From CAZVJA01 sp964626885 (GTDB lineage Bacteria; Planctomycetota; Planctomycetia; Planctomycetales; Planctomycetaceae), in NCBI GenBank assembly GCA_964626885.1, contig CAZVJA010000041.1:1-33312 (forward strand): 33,312 nt of DNA, written 5' to 3'. The notes below the pieces were generated by a model. It worked only from the letters and a program-made list of their open reading frames with translations, searched no databases and was not told the origin of the DNA. The position numbers were made by a program, and so were the translations under genes. Below, piece by piece: positions 24,674-31,937 of this stretch (positions are counted from its first letter, which is position 1; every line of letters begins with the position of its first letter).

Positions 24674-25573
24674 GATTCAGTCTCCAGCTAGCGAAATCCT
24701 TCAATGTCGTCCTCTCTTGCGCCGGGTCCGTGGCAACGGCTGGTGGGGAATCCGCTTGCGGCGTTTCCGCACCAGCGTGAAGAGCCGCCCTTATTCTACA
24801 ACCGAACCGGCGGCTGTTTCGACGATGCGCGCAAATCGCGGCCAAATCCCGACTTCGACACCGCCGAATTCACCGGACACAACGGCACGGCAAACTTCAC
24901 CGGTGGAGCAACCTTCCGTCTGAGCCGACAGAACCGTTTTTGAACGCAAGGTCGAACAGCTCACCAGCTTCGCCGGATGAATCAGATTACTCGTCAGGGC
25001 TCCTGACGATCCCGGTCGCACCGCTGCGCGAAAATCAGGCATGTCTCGCAATGGGCACGATCAAACAGGTCGCCCGTTTTTCAGACTGTCTTTGATTCTC
25101 GATCGAAGGACGTCTCTTCGAAACCAGGCTGTTTCACGGCGATTTCTCAGGTTCGGTATCTTTGCAGAGATCGATCACGCGGTCAGTGGCCACATCGTTT
25201 CTGAATTGGCACAGCGGTTGCTCTTCAGAGAAATGGAATGTCGCGTCCGAACGGACCCGTTGCATTCCGAACCGCCTGAGTCGCCGCGCTCCCGATGATG
25301 GCCAGCCTGAATATTGAAAGCAGGGAAGGAATGTTTTGGCTTGGCGCCGGGGAACAAAATGCCGCCGCGCACAATGCGACCGTCACCGATAAACCCATGA
25401 ATCGCGGAGGTGAACCACCTTCTCGCAAAGCTTTTGGTGCGCGCAGCCTCTCTCTTTGATTTGAAATCGCTTTTCGTGACCTTTGCAGCCGGACGCGCTC
25501 TTCCGGCGGACCAGGTGGACGGAATGGTTCCGTCCATCACTGTTGCCTTTCCGCCAGAAGATGAAAGCCGCCC
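24674..25573. other. 900-bp stretch without a convincing gene
   Basis: Short open frames exist on both strands but none has a clear ribosome site together with a recognisable domain. A 79-codon frame (24704-24943, +) and a 67-codon frame (25225-25428, -; hydrophobic start, Ala-rich) are the most protein-like. No strong hairpin or repeat shared with the rest of the window was found. It may contain the control region for the nitrate transporter gene, remains of a decayed gene, or an unrecognised RNA. Confidence 0.5.
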
Positions 25574-26953
25574 ATGGAGATTCGAAACAAAGCCACGCGG
25601 ATCCGCCTGCAAGACTTCAAATCGCCTCAGATGCGGGCGTTCCACATGACGTGGTTCGCGTTCTTCCTTTGCTTCTTCGCCTGGTTCGGCATCGCGCCGC
25701 TGATGAAGGTCGTTCGGGAGGAGATGTCGCTTACGAAGGACCAGATCGGCTGGTGCATCATCGGCTCGGTGGCGGTGACGGTGCTTGCGCGGCTATTCAT
25801 CGGCTGGCTGTGCGATCGCATCGGTCCCCGGATCGCGTACACGGGATTGTTGTTGCTCGGTTCGATTCCAGTGATGGCGATCGGTTTCGCAACCGACTAC
25901 ACCTCGTTCCTGTTGTTTCGCATCGCGATTGGGGTGATCGGTGCGTCCTTTGTCATCACGCAGTATCACACGTCGGTGATGTTTGCGCCGAATTGTGTCG
26001 GTACGGCGAACGCCACGGCGGCCGGCTGGGGGAATCTTGGCGGCGGGATCACCCAGATGGTGATGCCGCTGCTCTTTTCACTGCTTGTGGGAACGCTGGG
26101 GTTTTCGGCGGCTGCCGGATGGCGGACCTGCATGTTCGTGGCGGGGGCCGTGTGCGCACTCACTGGCGTGCTGTATTACTTTCTGACGCAGGACGCGCCA
26201 GATGGAAATTTCTCTGATCTACGAGCTGCGGGAAAACTGCCCGAAAAGAAAGTTGTCCGTGGTACGTTTCTCGAAGCGTGCCGTGATCGTCGGGTGTGGT
26301 GCCTGTTCATTATTTATGGGGCCTGTTTCGGGTTGGAGTTGACGATCGATAACATTGCCGCGCTCTACTTTGTTGATTACTTCCCCGAACTGAAGGAGAT
26401 GGAGCCGCTTGAAGCGGTGAGCAAGGCGGGATTATTCGCGGGGTTGTTCGGCTCGATGAACATCTTTGCTCGGGCGCTGGGTGGGATCATTGGCGACCGG
26501 TTCGGGGCGAGGTGGGGATTGTCCGGACGCGTGAAATGGCTGTTCATCGCGGTCTTTTGCGAGGGGTTGGCTCTCATGCTGTTCTCGGAAGCGCGGACCC
26601 TCGCGGTGGCCGTTCCGTGTCTGTTGTTTTTCGGTTTGTTCGTAAAAATGTCGAACGGGGCTACGTATTCCGTCGTCCCCTTCATCAACCGCCGTGCCCT
26701 TGGTTCGGTCGCGGGAATTGTGGGAGCCGGCGGCAATGTGGGAGCAGTTGCTGCGGGATTTTTATTCAAAGCGGAGTCGATCACTTGGCCGACGGGGCTG
26801 CTGATTTTGGGCGCAATAGTTACCTGTTGCTCGTTCTCTGCCCTGATGGTGACCTTCAGCGAATCGGCGGAGCGTGAAGCCCGTCATGCGTCGGACCTCG
26901 CCATTGCGCAGGGGAACGTGATGGCCGAACCCGCAGCCGCATCCGCTACGTAA
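25574..26953 (+). CDS. NNP-family nitrate/nitrite transporter (MFS)
   Basis: This inner-membrane carrier takes up nitrate, or exchanges nitrate for nitrite. The 459-residue product has about twelve membrane segments. The MFS loop motif appears as GWLCDRIGPR, and the family's glycine-rich nitrate signatures appear twice, as AAGWGNLGGGITQ in the first half and GAGGNVGAVAAGF in the second. The ATG at 25574 gives the expected family N-terminus; the ribosome site is weak. No nitrate or nitrite reductase gene is adjacent, so assimilation versus respiration cannot be decided. The stop codon lies inside the 3' end of the ferrochelatase gene on the other strand (8-bp convergent overlap). Confidence 0.87.
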   Translation: MEIRNKATRIRLQDFKSPQMRAFHMTWFAFFLCFFAWFGIAPLMKVVREEMSLTKDQIGWCIIGSVAVTVLARLFIGWLCDRIGPRIAYTGLLLLGSIPVMAIGFATDYTSFLLFRIAIGVIGASFVITQYHTSVMFAPNCVGTANATAAGWGNLGGGITQMVMPLLFSLLVGTLGFSAAAGWRTCMFVAGAVCALTGVLYYFLTQDAPDGNFSDLRAAGKLPEKKVVRGTFLEACRDRRVWCLFIIYGACFGLELTIDNIAALYFVDYFPELKEMEPLEAVSKAGLFAGLFGSMNIFARALGGIIGDRFGARWGLSGRVKWLFIAVFCEGLALMLFSEARTLAVAVPCLLFFGLFVKMSNGATYSVVPFINRRALGSVAGIVGAGGNVGAVAAGFLFKAESITWPTGLLILGAIVTCCSFSALMVTFSESAEREARHASDLAIAQGNVMAEPAAASAT

Positions 26954-27983
26954 CGCGCGGAGCAGCGGGTCTCATCGGCGCCGGGCAGCAGCCGACCGGG
27001 CAGATGTCCGGCGCGGGGCCGTATTTTCCGGCAGCACGGCGATCCGCTTTATCCGCGAGCCGCTCTTCAATCAGTTCCTGCCACATCTGCACGTACCGCG
27101 GGTGTACGCCTACGGTCGCGGCGCGGACCATGTTGAGTCCCAGCTGGCGGGCCTTGAGAGCGGCTTCCTCATCGAGATCGTAGAGCACTTCCATGTGGTC
27201 GGAGAGAAAACCGATCGGCATGATCACGACGTCTTGGACGTCCTTCGTTTTCAGTTCGGCCAAGTGATCGCAGATGTCGGGCTCCAGCCAGGGATCGCTC
27301 GGCCGGCCGCTACGGCTTTGATAGACCAGCCGGCGGCGCTCCGGCGGAATGGCGAGATTCTCGCAAACCAGCCGGATCGTTTCTTCCAGATGAACCACAT
27401 AGTCGCACTTCTCGGCCATGCTGAACGGAATGCTGTGTGCCGTGAATGCAATGTGCGCGGCCGCGCGGCGCTCGGCCGGGATCTGATCGAGCGCCCCCTG
27501 GACACGGGCGGTGTTTGCGGCGATGAACTCGGGATGATTGTAGAACAGCCGGATCTTATCAACCGCCGGCGCACCATCGCCGACTTCCCCACGCGCACGG
27601 TCAATATCATCCAGATACTGCCGGCAACTGGAGTAGGAACCATAGGCCGAGAGGACCAGTGCGAGCGCCCGCTGCACGCCGGCTTGCTTCATCTCGCGAA
27701 GCGTGTCGACGAGAAACGGATGCCAGTTGCGGTTTCCCCAGTAGATCGGCAGTGAATTGCCATGCGCGTCGAGTTCCGCGCGGAGCGCACACATCAGCGC
27801 GCGCACCTGATCGTTGATGGGGCTCTTGCCCCCCATGTGATAGTAGTGCTCCGCCACTTCGAGCATGCGTTCGCGCGGGACATTTCGTCCGCGCAGCACG
27901 TTCTCGAGAAATGGAATCACGTCATCTTTCTTTTCGGGTCCACCGAAATGAACGATCAGCAAAGCATCGTACGATTGACCCAA
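26946..27983 (-). CDS. hemH: Ferrochelatase, probably [2Fe-2S]-type
   Basis: It inserts ferrous iron into a porphyrin at the end of haem synthesis. The 345-residue product shows LIVHFGGP at the start, YHMGGKSPIN, YGSYSSCRQY, the catalytic His183 in FTAHSIPF and Glu265 in DHMEVLYDLDEEA. Cys120 plus a C-terminal CPVGCC (Cys328, Cys332, Cys333) provide four cysteines placed like the [2Fe-2S] ligands known from some bacterial ferrochelatases. The start is taken as the TTG at 27983 because GGGAG lies 6 nt upstream and the conserved domain begins there. An in-frame ATG at 28070 would add 29 residues translated from the palindromic repeat and is unlikely. Whether it acts on protoporphyrin or coproporphyrin is open. 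Confidence 0.9.
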   Translation of the reverse strand: MGQSYDALLIVHFGGPEKKDDVIPFLENVLRGRNVPRERMLEVAEHYYHMGGKSPINDQVRALMCALRAELDAHGNSLPIYWGNRNWHPFLVDTLREMKQAGVQRALALVLSAYGSYSSCRQYLDDIDRARGEVGDGAPAVDKIRLFYNHPEFIAANTARVQGALDQIPAERRAAAHIAFTAHSIPFSMAEKCDYVVHLEETIRLVCENLAIPPERRRLVYQSRSGRPSDPWLEPDICDHLAELKTKDVQDVVIMPIGFLSDHMEVLYDLDEEAALKARQLGLNMVRAATVGVHPRYVQMWQELIEERLADKADRRAAGKYGPAPDICPVGCCPAPMRPAAPRVT

Positions 27984-28021
27984 GAGGAACTCCCGTGGTT
28001 GAAGAGTTTTTGTGTTGTCTA

Positions 28022-28141
28022 CAGGTGGTTTCAAAATAGGGAGGGCGAGGCTCCCGCCGAGCCGCTGCAACCGAAAGTCTCTCGTTATGGCGGCTCCACA
28101 GGAGTGTCGCCCTCCCTAAGACAACAGTTTGAAACCACCTG
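28022..28141. repeat. MITE-like palindrome, family A, intact copy
   Basis: A 120-bp element is bounded by perfect 14-bp terminal inverted repeats, CAGGTGGTTTCAAA (28022-28035) and TTTGAAACCACCTG (28128-28141). Inside, GGGAGGGCGA and TCGCCCTCCC form a second inverted pair, and GAGCCGC/GCGGCTC a third, so the whole can fold on itself. It encodes no protein. It is the reverse orientation of the copy at 33086-33203. It ends 38 bp from the ferrochelatase start. No obvious target-site duplication was seen. Confidence 0.85.
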
Positions 28142-28297
28142 CACTGATTATTGCGCCGGCGCATGATCGAACATGGGCTAACACACATTGCGCACGTCGG
28201 CGATTATGATGGATTCGCTCGCAAAAATCATGCGGACAACGATTTACACATCGTTCAATTATTGGCGGAAACTCGCGGAATTCCAGCGGCGCAAGTG

Positions 28298-28328
28298 ATT
28301 GTGAAACAATTTCTTGTAACGTTTACAA
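28298..28328. promoter_or_regulatory. Two adjacent operator-like dyads upstream of murE
   Basis: ATTGT-GAA-ACAAT (28298-28310) and TTGTAA-CGT-TTACAA (28314-28328) are perfect palindromes in an AT-rich patch unlike the surrounding GC-rich DNA. They could bind a dimeric regulator of the cell-wall cluster, or of a transcript in the other direction. No convincing sigma-70 hexamer pair was found next to them. The rest of the 605-bp spacer between ferrochelatase and murE holds the family A repeat and nothing else recognised. Confidence 0.4.
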
Positions 28329-28588
28329 CCTGCGGAAAATTTATACAAAGTCGGCTTGACGGTTTTCCACAAATCGCGAGAATGCCCGCCGCCTGAGGAC
28401 ACCACTCAGGCAACAACTCACAAAGCCAATCTTCAACTTCCCGTTGCAATCATATCCACGCTTAGGCCACCACACTGGCGAACTCACCTTTGTCGCCTCT
28501 CCAGTGGTGCGCTGAACGTCCCGTAAAAATCATGGAAGAACCATGCTCGCGTTCGCGCGCACGGTTTGAGGCATGGAGGCCTCTTTTC

Positions 28589-30097
28589 ATGTTTCACCAG
28601 CCGTTGCAGATCCGAGTGCCGGTGAGCCTGCGACAGCTCTTTCCCCGATCGAGCTTCGTGGGCTGTGCGGATATCCGCGTCAGCAACGCCACGGAGGAGA
28701 GCGGGAAATGCGGTCCGAATACGTTGTTCGCCGCCATTCCCGGCACGCGTTACGACGGCGCGCAATTCGTCGAAGAAGCCATCCGTCAAGGAGCGACGAG
28801 CCTGCTGGTCCAGCGCCCCGTTCCGGGAATCCCGGTGCCGCAATGTGTCGTTGCGGACGTTCGCCGGGCGTATGCGGAACTCTGTGCCGGCCTCGCGGGA
28901 TACCCGACGCGCAAGCTGCAGGTCGCCGCCGTCACCGGTACAAACGGCAAGACGACCGTCAGTTGGCTCATCCGTTCCATTCTGCAAGCGACCGGTAAAC
29001 GAACCGGCTTGCTGGGCACGATCGAATATCACGATGGGGTCGAATCGACCCGAGCCGGCATGACGACCCCGGATTCCAAAACACTTTCACACTGCTTGAG
29101 CAAGATGGTTGCCTGCGGCACGACGCACGCAACGATGGAAGTCTCCAGCCACGCGCTCGAACAGCGACGCGTTGCCGGCACGCAATTCGATGTCGCTGTC
29201 GTCACCAATGTAACGCATGACCATTTCGACTATCACAAGAATTACGCCGCGTATCTGCACAGCAAGTCGCAGATCTTCGATCACTGCAAGCCGAACGCGA
29301 CGGCAGTCATCAATATCGACGATGCCGGGAGTTCTTCGCTGGCGCCGATCGCCGCGGCTTCACGGAGTGTGCTGACATACGGCATCGACAATCCGGCGCG
29401 CGTCTCGACGAGGATTTTGAACGAATCTCTCTCCGGCACCCGATTCGTGATACACCTCGACGACAGCGAAGTTCAAGTCACAACGTCGCTCATCGGCCGG
29501 CACAATGTTTCCAACTGCCTCGCTGCCGCAGCGGCCGCAAGCCGGCTCGGCGCCACGCCCGACGAGATTCGGGCCGGCATCGAATCGCTGAAAGCCGTGC
29601 CGGGCCGGTTGGAACGAATCGATTGCCGACAAGCGTTCGACGTGTTTGTGGATTATGCCCACACCGACGATGCCCTGTTGCGCTGCATCCGATTTTTGCA
29701 GAGGCTCGCCACGGGGCGGGTGATTTGCGTGTTCGGCGCGGGGGGGGATCGCGATCCTTCCAAACGTCCTTTGATGGGAAAAGCCGTCTCGGAAGCAGAC
29801 CTTGCCGTCGTCACCAGCGATAACCCTCGAAACGAAAACCCCGAGGAAATTATTCGTCAAATTGTCGCCGGCATCGATACGACAACCTGCGAGACGCACA
29901 TCGAGCCCGACCGTGCCGAAGCGATTCGCTGGGCACTCGAACAGTCGGAGCCCGGCGACTGCGTTCTCGTCGCGGGTAAAGGACACGAATCAGAGCAGAT
30001 TATCGGCAATCGCCGCATTCCGTTTGATGACCGTGAGATCATTCGCAACTTGCTGTTCAAACAATTGTTGGAAAAACCGGCACGCGTCGGCGCCTGA
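28589..30097 (+). CDS. murE: UDP-MurNAc-L-Ala-D-Glu:meso-2,6-diaminopimelate ligase
   Basis: This cytoplasmic Mur ligase adds meso-diaminopimelate to the peptidoglycan precursor using ATP. The 502-residue product has the ATP loop GTNGKTT at residues 117-123, the TTPDS and HATMEVSSHAL substrate blocks, HDHFDYHKNYAAYLHSK with the Lys expected to be carbamylated, and VVDYAHTDDAL (here VFVDYAHTDD). Asp411-Asn-Pro-Arg414 (DNPR) is the motif that selects diaminopimelate rather than lysine. The ATG at 28589 has GGAGG 9 nt upstream; in-frame ATGs further upstream (28490, 28532) lack this. It is the first of three consecutive cell-wall genes. The call supports a DAP-type peptidoglycan. Confidence 0.94.
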   Translation: MFHQPLQIRVPVSLRQLFPRSSFVGCADIRVSNATEESGKCGPNTLFAAIPGTRYDGAQFVEEAIRQGATSLLVQRPVPGIPVPQCVVADVRRAYAELCAGLAGYPTRKLQVAAVTGTNGKTTVSWLIRSILQATGKRTGLLGTIEYHDGVESTRAGMTTPDSKTLSHCLSKMVACGTTHATMEVSSHALEQRRVAGTQFDVAVVTNVTHDHFDYHKNYAAYLHSKSQIFDHCKPNATAVINIDDAGSSSLAPIAAASRSVLTYGIDNPARVSTRILNESLSGTRFVIHLDDSEVQVTTSLIGRHNVSNCLAAAAAASRLGATPDEIRAGIESLKAVPGRLERIDCRQAFDVFVDYAHTDDALLRCIRFLQRLATGRVICVFGAGGDRDPSKRPLMGKAVSEADLAVVTSDNPRNENPEEIIRQIVAGIDTTTCETHIEPDRAEAIRWALEQSEPGDCVLVAGKGHESEQIIGNRRIPFDDREIIRNLLFKQLLEKPARVGA

Positions 30098-30227
30098 GGG
30101 CTCGACGGCCACAACCCAATGTATTCCGACCGAACAACTCGAATTTCGTCGCTCATCGCGCATGCAAACGATGTTTCACATCCTGTTCGCCCTATTAACC
30201 CTTGCCGGGTGGAGCCTCGGTTCAGAC

Positions 30228-31646
30228 ATGGAACGCGTGTCTGTCGAAGAACTCAGCGCCGCAATCGGTGGTAAAGCCGCCGGCTGCGACAACCTGCGAA
30301 CCGGTTTCGACCATGTCGTTACCGACTCGCGAACGGTGCGCGCCGGCGACCTGTTCTGGGCGCTTCGCGGTGAGACTCACGACGGGCACGACTTCGCAAA
30401 CGATGCTTTGCGGCGCGGTGCGGCCGCCTGTGTGGTTCGCAGTGACCGAGCGCGCGAAATTCGCGGACCGTTCATCGTCGTTAACGATACCTTGCACGCA
30501 CTCTGGAAATTCGCCCGTTGGCAGCGCGACCGGCAGGAAGCGCTGGTCATCGGCGTCACCGGCAGTGTGGGAAAAACCACGACTCGGGAGATGATCCACG
30601 CCGTGCTGAGCACGCGTCATCGCGGAATTCAAAGCCCGAAGAATTACAACAATCATGTCGGGCTTCCGTTGAGCGTGCTCGACATCGACGCAACGCATGA
30701 ATTTGCGGTTCTCGAAATGGGGGCCTCCGCCGTCGGCGAGATTCGCGACCTGGCTGGTATTGCGGCTCCGGAAGTCGGCGTCGTCACGAAGATCGGCGTC
30801 GCTCATCTCACCGGATTCGGCAGCGAAAAACAAATCTTGCAGGCCAAGGGAGAGCTTGTCGAGGCGATTCCCCCGACCGGCTTTGTCGTCCTGTCGGGCG
30901 ACGATCCGAAAACTCGTTCTCTTTCGCAACGGGCAAACTGTCCAGTGATTCTGGTTGGTGAAGGAACTGGAAACAATTTGCGGGCGACTGCGGTCTCCAC
31001 CGAGCCGGGATGTGTCCGGTTTCGCGTGGAAGGACGGAACTACGAAGTCCCCGCCACGGGAAAACATCATCTGACGGCCGCCCTCGCGGCCATGGCGATC
31101 GCGCGGGAAATCGGACTGACCTCCCAAGAAGTGGCCGAAGGATTACGGAACTTTGCCCCGGTGGCGGGACGTAGCCGCTTCGAGCGGATCGGCCCGTGGG
31201 GAGTCATCGACGACACGTACAACGCGAACCCGAGTTCCATGCAGGCTGCCTGTGAAACGCTGAAGTTCTGGAAAGGCTCCGGCCAGCGAATCCTCGTGGT
31301 TGGCGACATGCTGGAACTCGAACCGCGGACAGCGGAGTTACATCGCGAATTGGGCCGCCAGGCAGCGGGCAGCCATCTCGATTATCTGCTGGCATTCGGC
31401 GAACAATCGGACCAGGTCGTGCGCGGCGCCCGCGAATCGGGCATGGACCCGCACCGTTTGGCACAGTGTGAAAATCTGGACGCGCTCCTGGCGACTCTCG
31501 ATTGCTGGATCGAGCCGGGAGACGTGCTGCTCGTAAAAGGTTCTCGCGGGATGCGCATGGAGCGCGTCCTCGAATGGTTGCAACAACACAAGGAAGGTAC
31601 CCACCCACAACATATCGCCCGTGCCCCCACACGGGCCTGCGCCTAG
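30228..31646 (+). CDS. murF: UDP-MurNAc-tripeptide:D-alanyl-D-alanine ligase
   Basis: It adds D-Ala-D-Ala to complete the UDP-MurNAc-pentapeptide, in the cytoplasm. The 472-residue product starts with the MurF N-domain (MERVSVEELSAAIGG, DSRTVRAGDLFWAL). It has the ATP loop GSVGKTT at 112-118, KNYNNHVGLPLSVL, EMGASAVGEI and the C-terminal DDTYNANPSSM and VVGDMLELE blocks. The ATG at 30228 matches the family start and has GGAG 13 nt upstream, which is long. In-frame ATGs at 30162 and 30171 would add a hydrophobic 19-22 residue leader. The last dozen residues are His/Pro/Arg-rich and extend beyond the usual domain. It follows murE by 130 bp. Confidence 0.93.
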   Translation: MERVSVEELSAAIGGKAAGCDNLRTGFDHVVTDSRTVRAGDLFWALRGETHDGHDFANDALRRGAAACVVRSDRAREIRGPFIVVNDTLHALWKFARWQRDRQEALVIGVTGSVGKTTTREMIHAVLSTRHRGIQSPKNYNNHVGLPLSVLDIDATHEFAVLEMGASAVGEIRDLAGIAAPEVGVVTKIGVAHLTGFGSEKQILQAKGELVEAIPPTGFVVLSGDDPKTRSLSQRANCPVILVGEGTGNNLRATAVSTEPGCVRFRVEGRNYEVPATGKHHLTAALAAMAIAREIGLTSQEVAEGLRNFAPVAGRSRFERIGPWGVIDDTYNANPSSMQAACETLKFWKGSGQRILVVGDMLELEPRTAELHRELGRQAAGSHLDYLLAFGEQSDQVVRGARESGMDPHRLAQCENLDALLATLDCWIEPGDVLLVKGSRGMRMERVLEWLQQHKEGTHPQHIARAPTRACA

Positions 31647-31653
31647 TTTTGAT

Positions 31654-31792
31654 GGTTCTGCCGCGTGCGTCAGGGTTTGCGGGGATCCGGCGTGCCGCTC
31701 GGTCTTAGACCGGACGGGAGCGTACAGGCAATTGGAACAAGTGATTTCTGGGTCAATCACTCCAAGAGCCGCTTCGCGGCAGAACCGTTTTT
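31654..31792 (+). promoter_or_regulatory. Structured murF-mraY spacer element, terminator- or attenuator-like
   Basis: GGTTCTGCCGCG (31654-31665) is the exact inverted complement of CGCGGCAGAACC (31775-31786), 12 bp, and the second arm runs straight into GTTTTT (31787-31792). The enclosed 109 nt contain smaller stems: CGGTC/GACCG and GTGATT/AATCAC. The second long arm can instead form a local GCCGC/GCGGC hairpin (31768-31780). Mutually exclusive pairing before a T-run is the layout of an attenuator. It starts 7 bp after the murF stop. Confidence 0.45.
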
Positions 31793-31793
31793 A

Positions 31794-31824
31794 CCGGGTG
31801 CCGAGGATGTTCCTCGGCACCCGG
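31794..31824 (+). repeat. Very stable 14-bp hairpin upstream of mraY
   Basis: CCGGGTGCCGAGGA and TCCTCGGCACCCGG pair perfectly around a TGT loop. No T-run follows. It comes directly after the T5 of the preceding element and 113 bp before the mraY ATG, so it would lie in the leader if mraY is read through from murF. It may be a dispersed repeat of the same sort as other hairpins here. Confidence 0.65.
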
Positions 31825-31937
31825 GGATTCACTTCGATGGTTTGACTGCAGTTCACGTTCAGCTCACCTTTCGTCCGTTACACACCGCTTCACATTCCCA
31901 TCTCGCATCTCTCGTCCTTCCCCTCTCGTCTCTACCC

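Noticed and set aside
25175..25645. 156-codon minus-strand frame upstream of the nitrate transporter
   Set aside because: No ribosome site and no recognised domain; it overlaps the transporter start in antisense. Kept only as part of the unexplained stretch.
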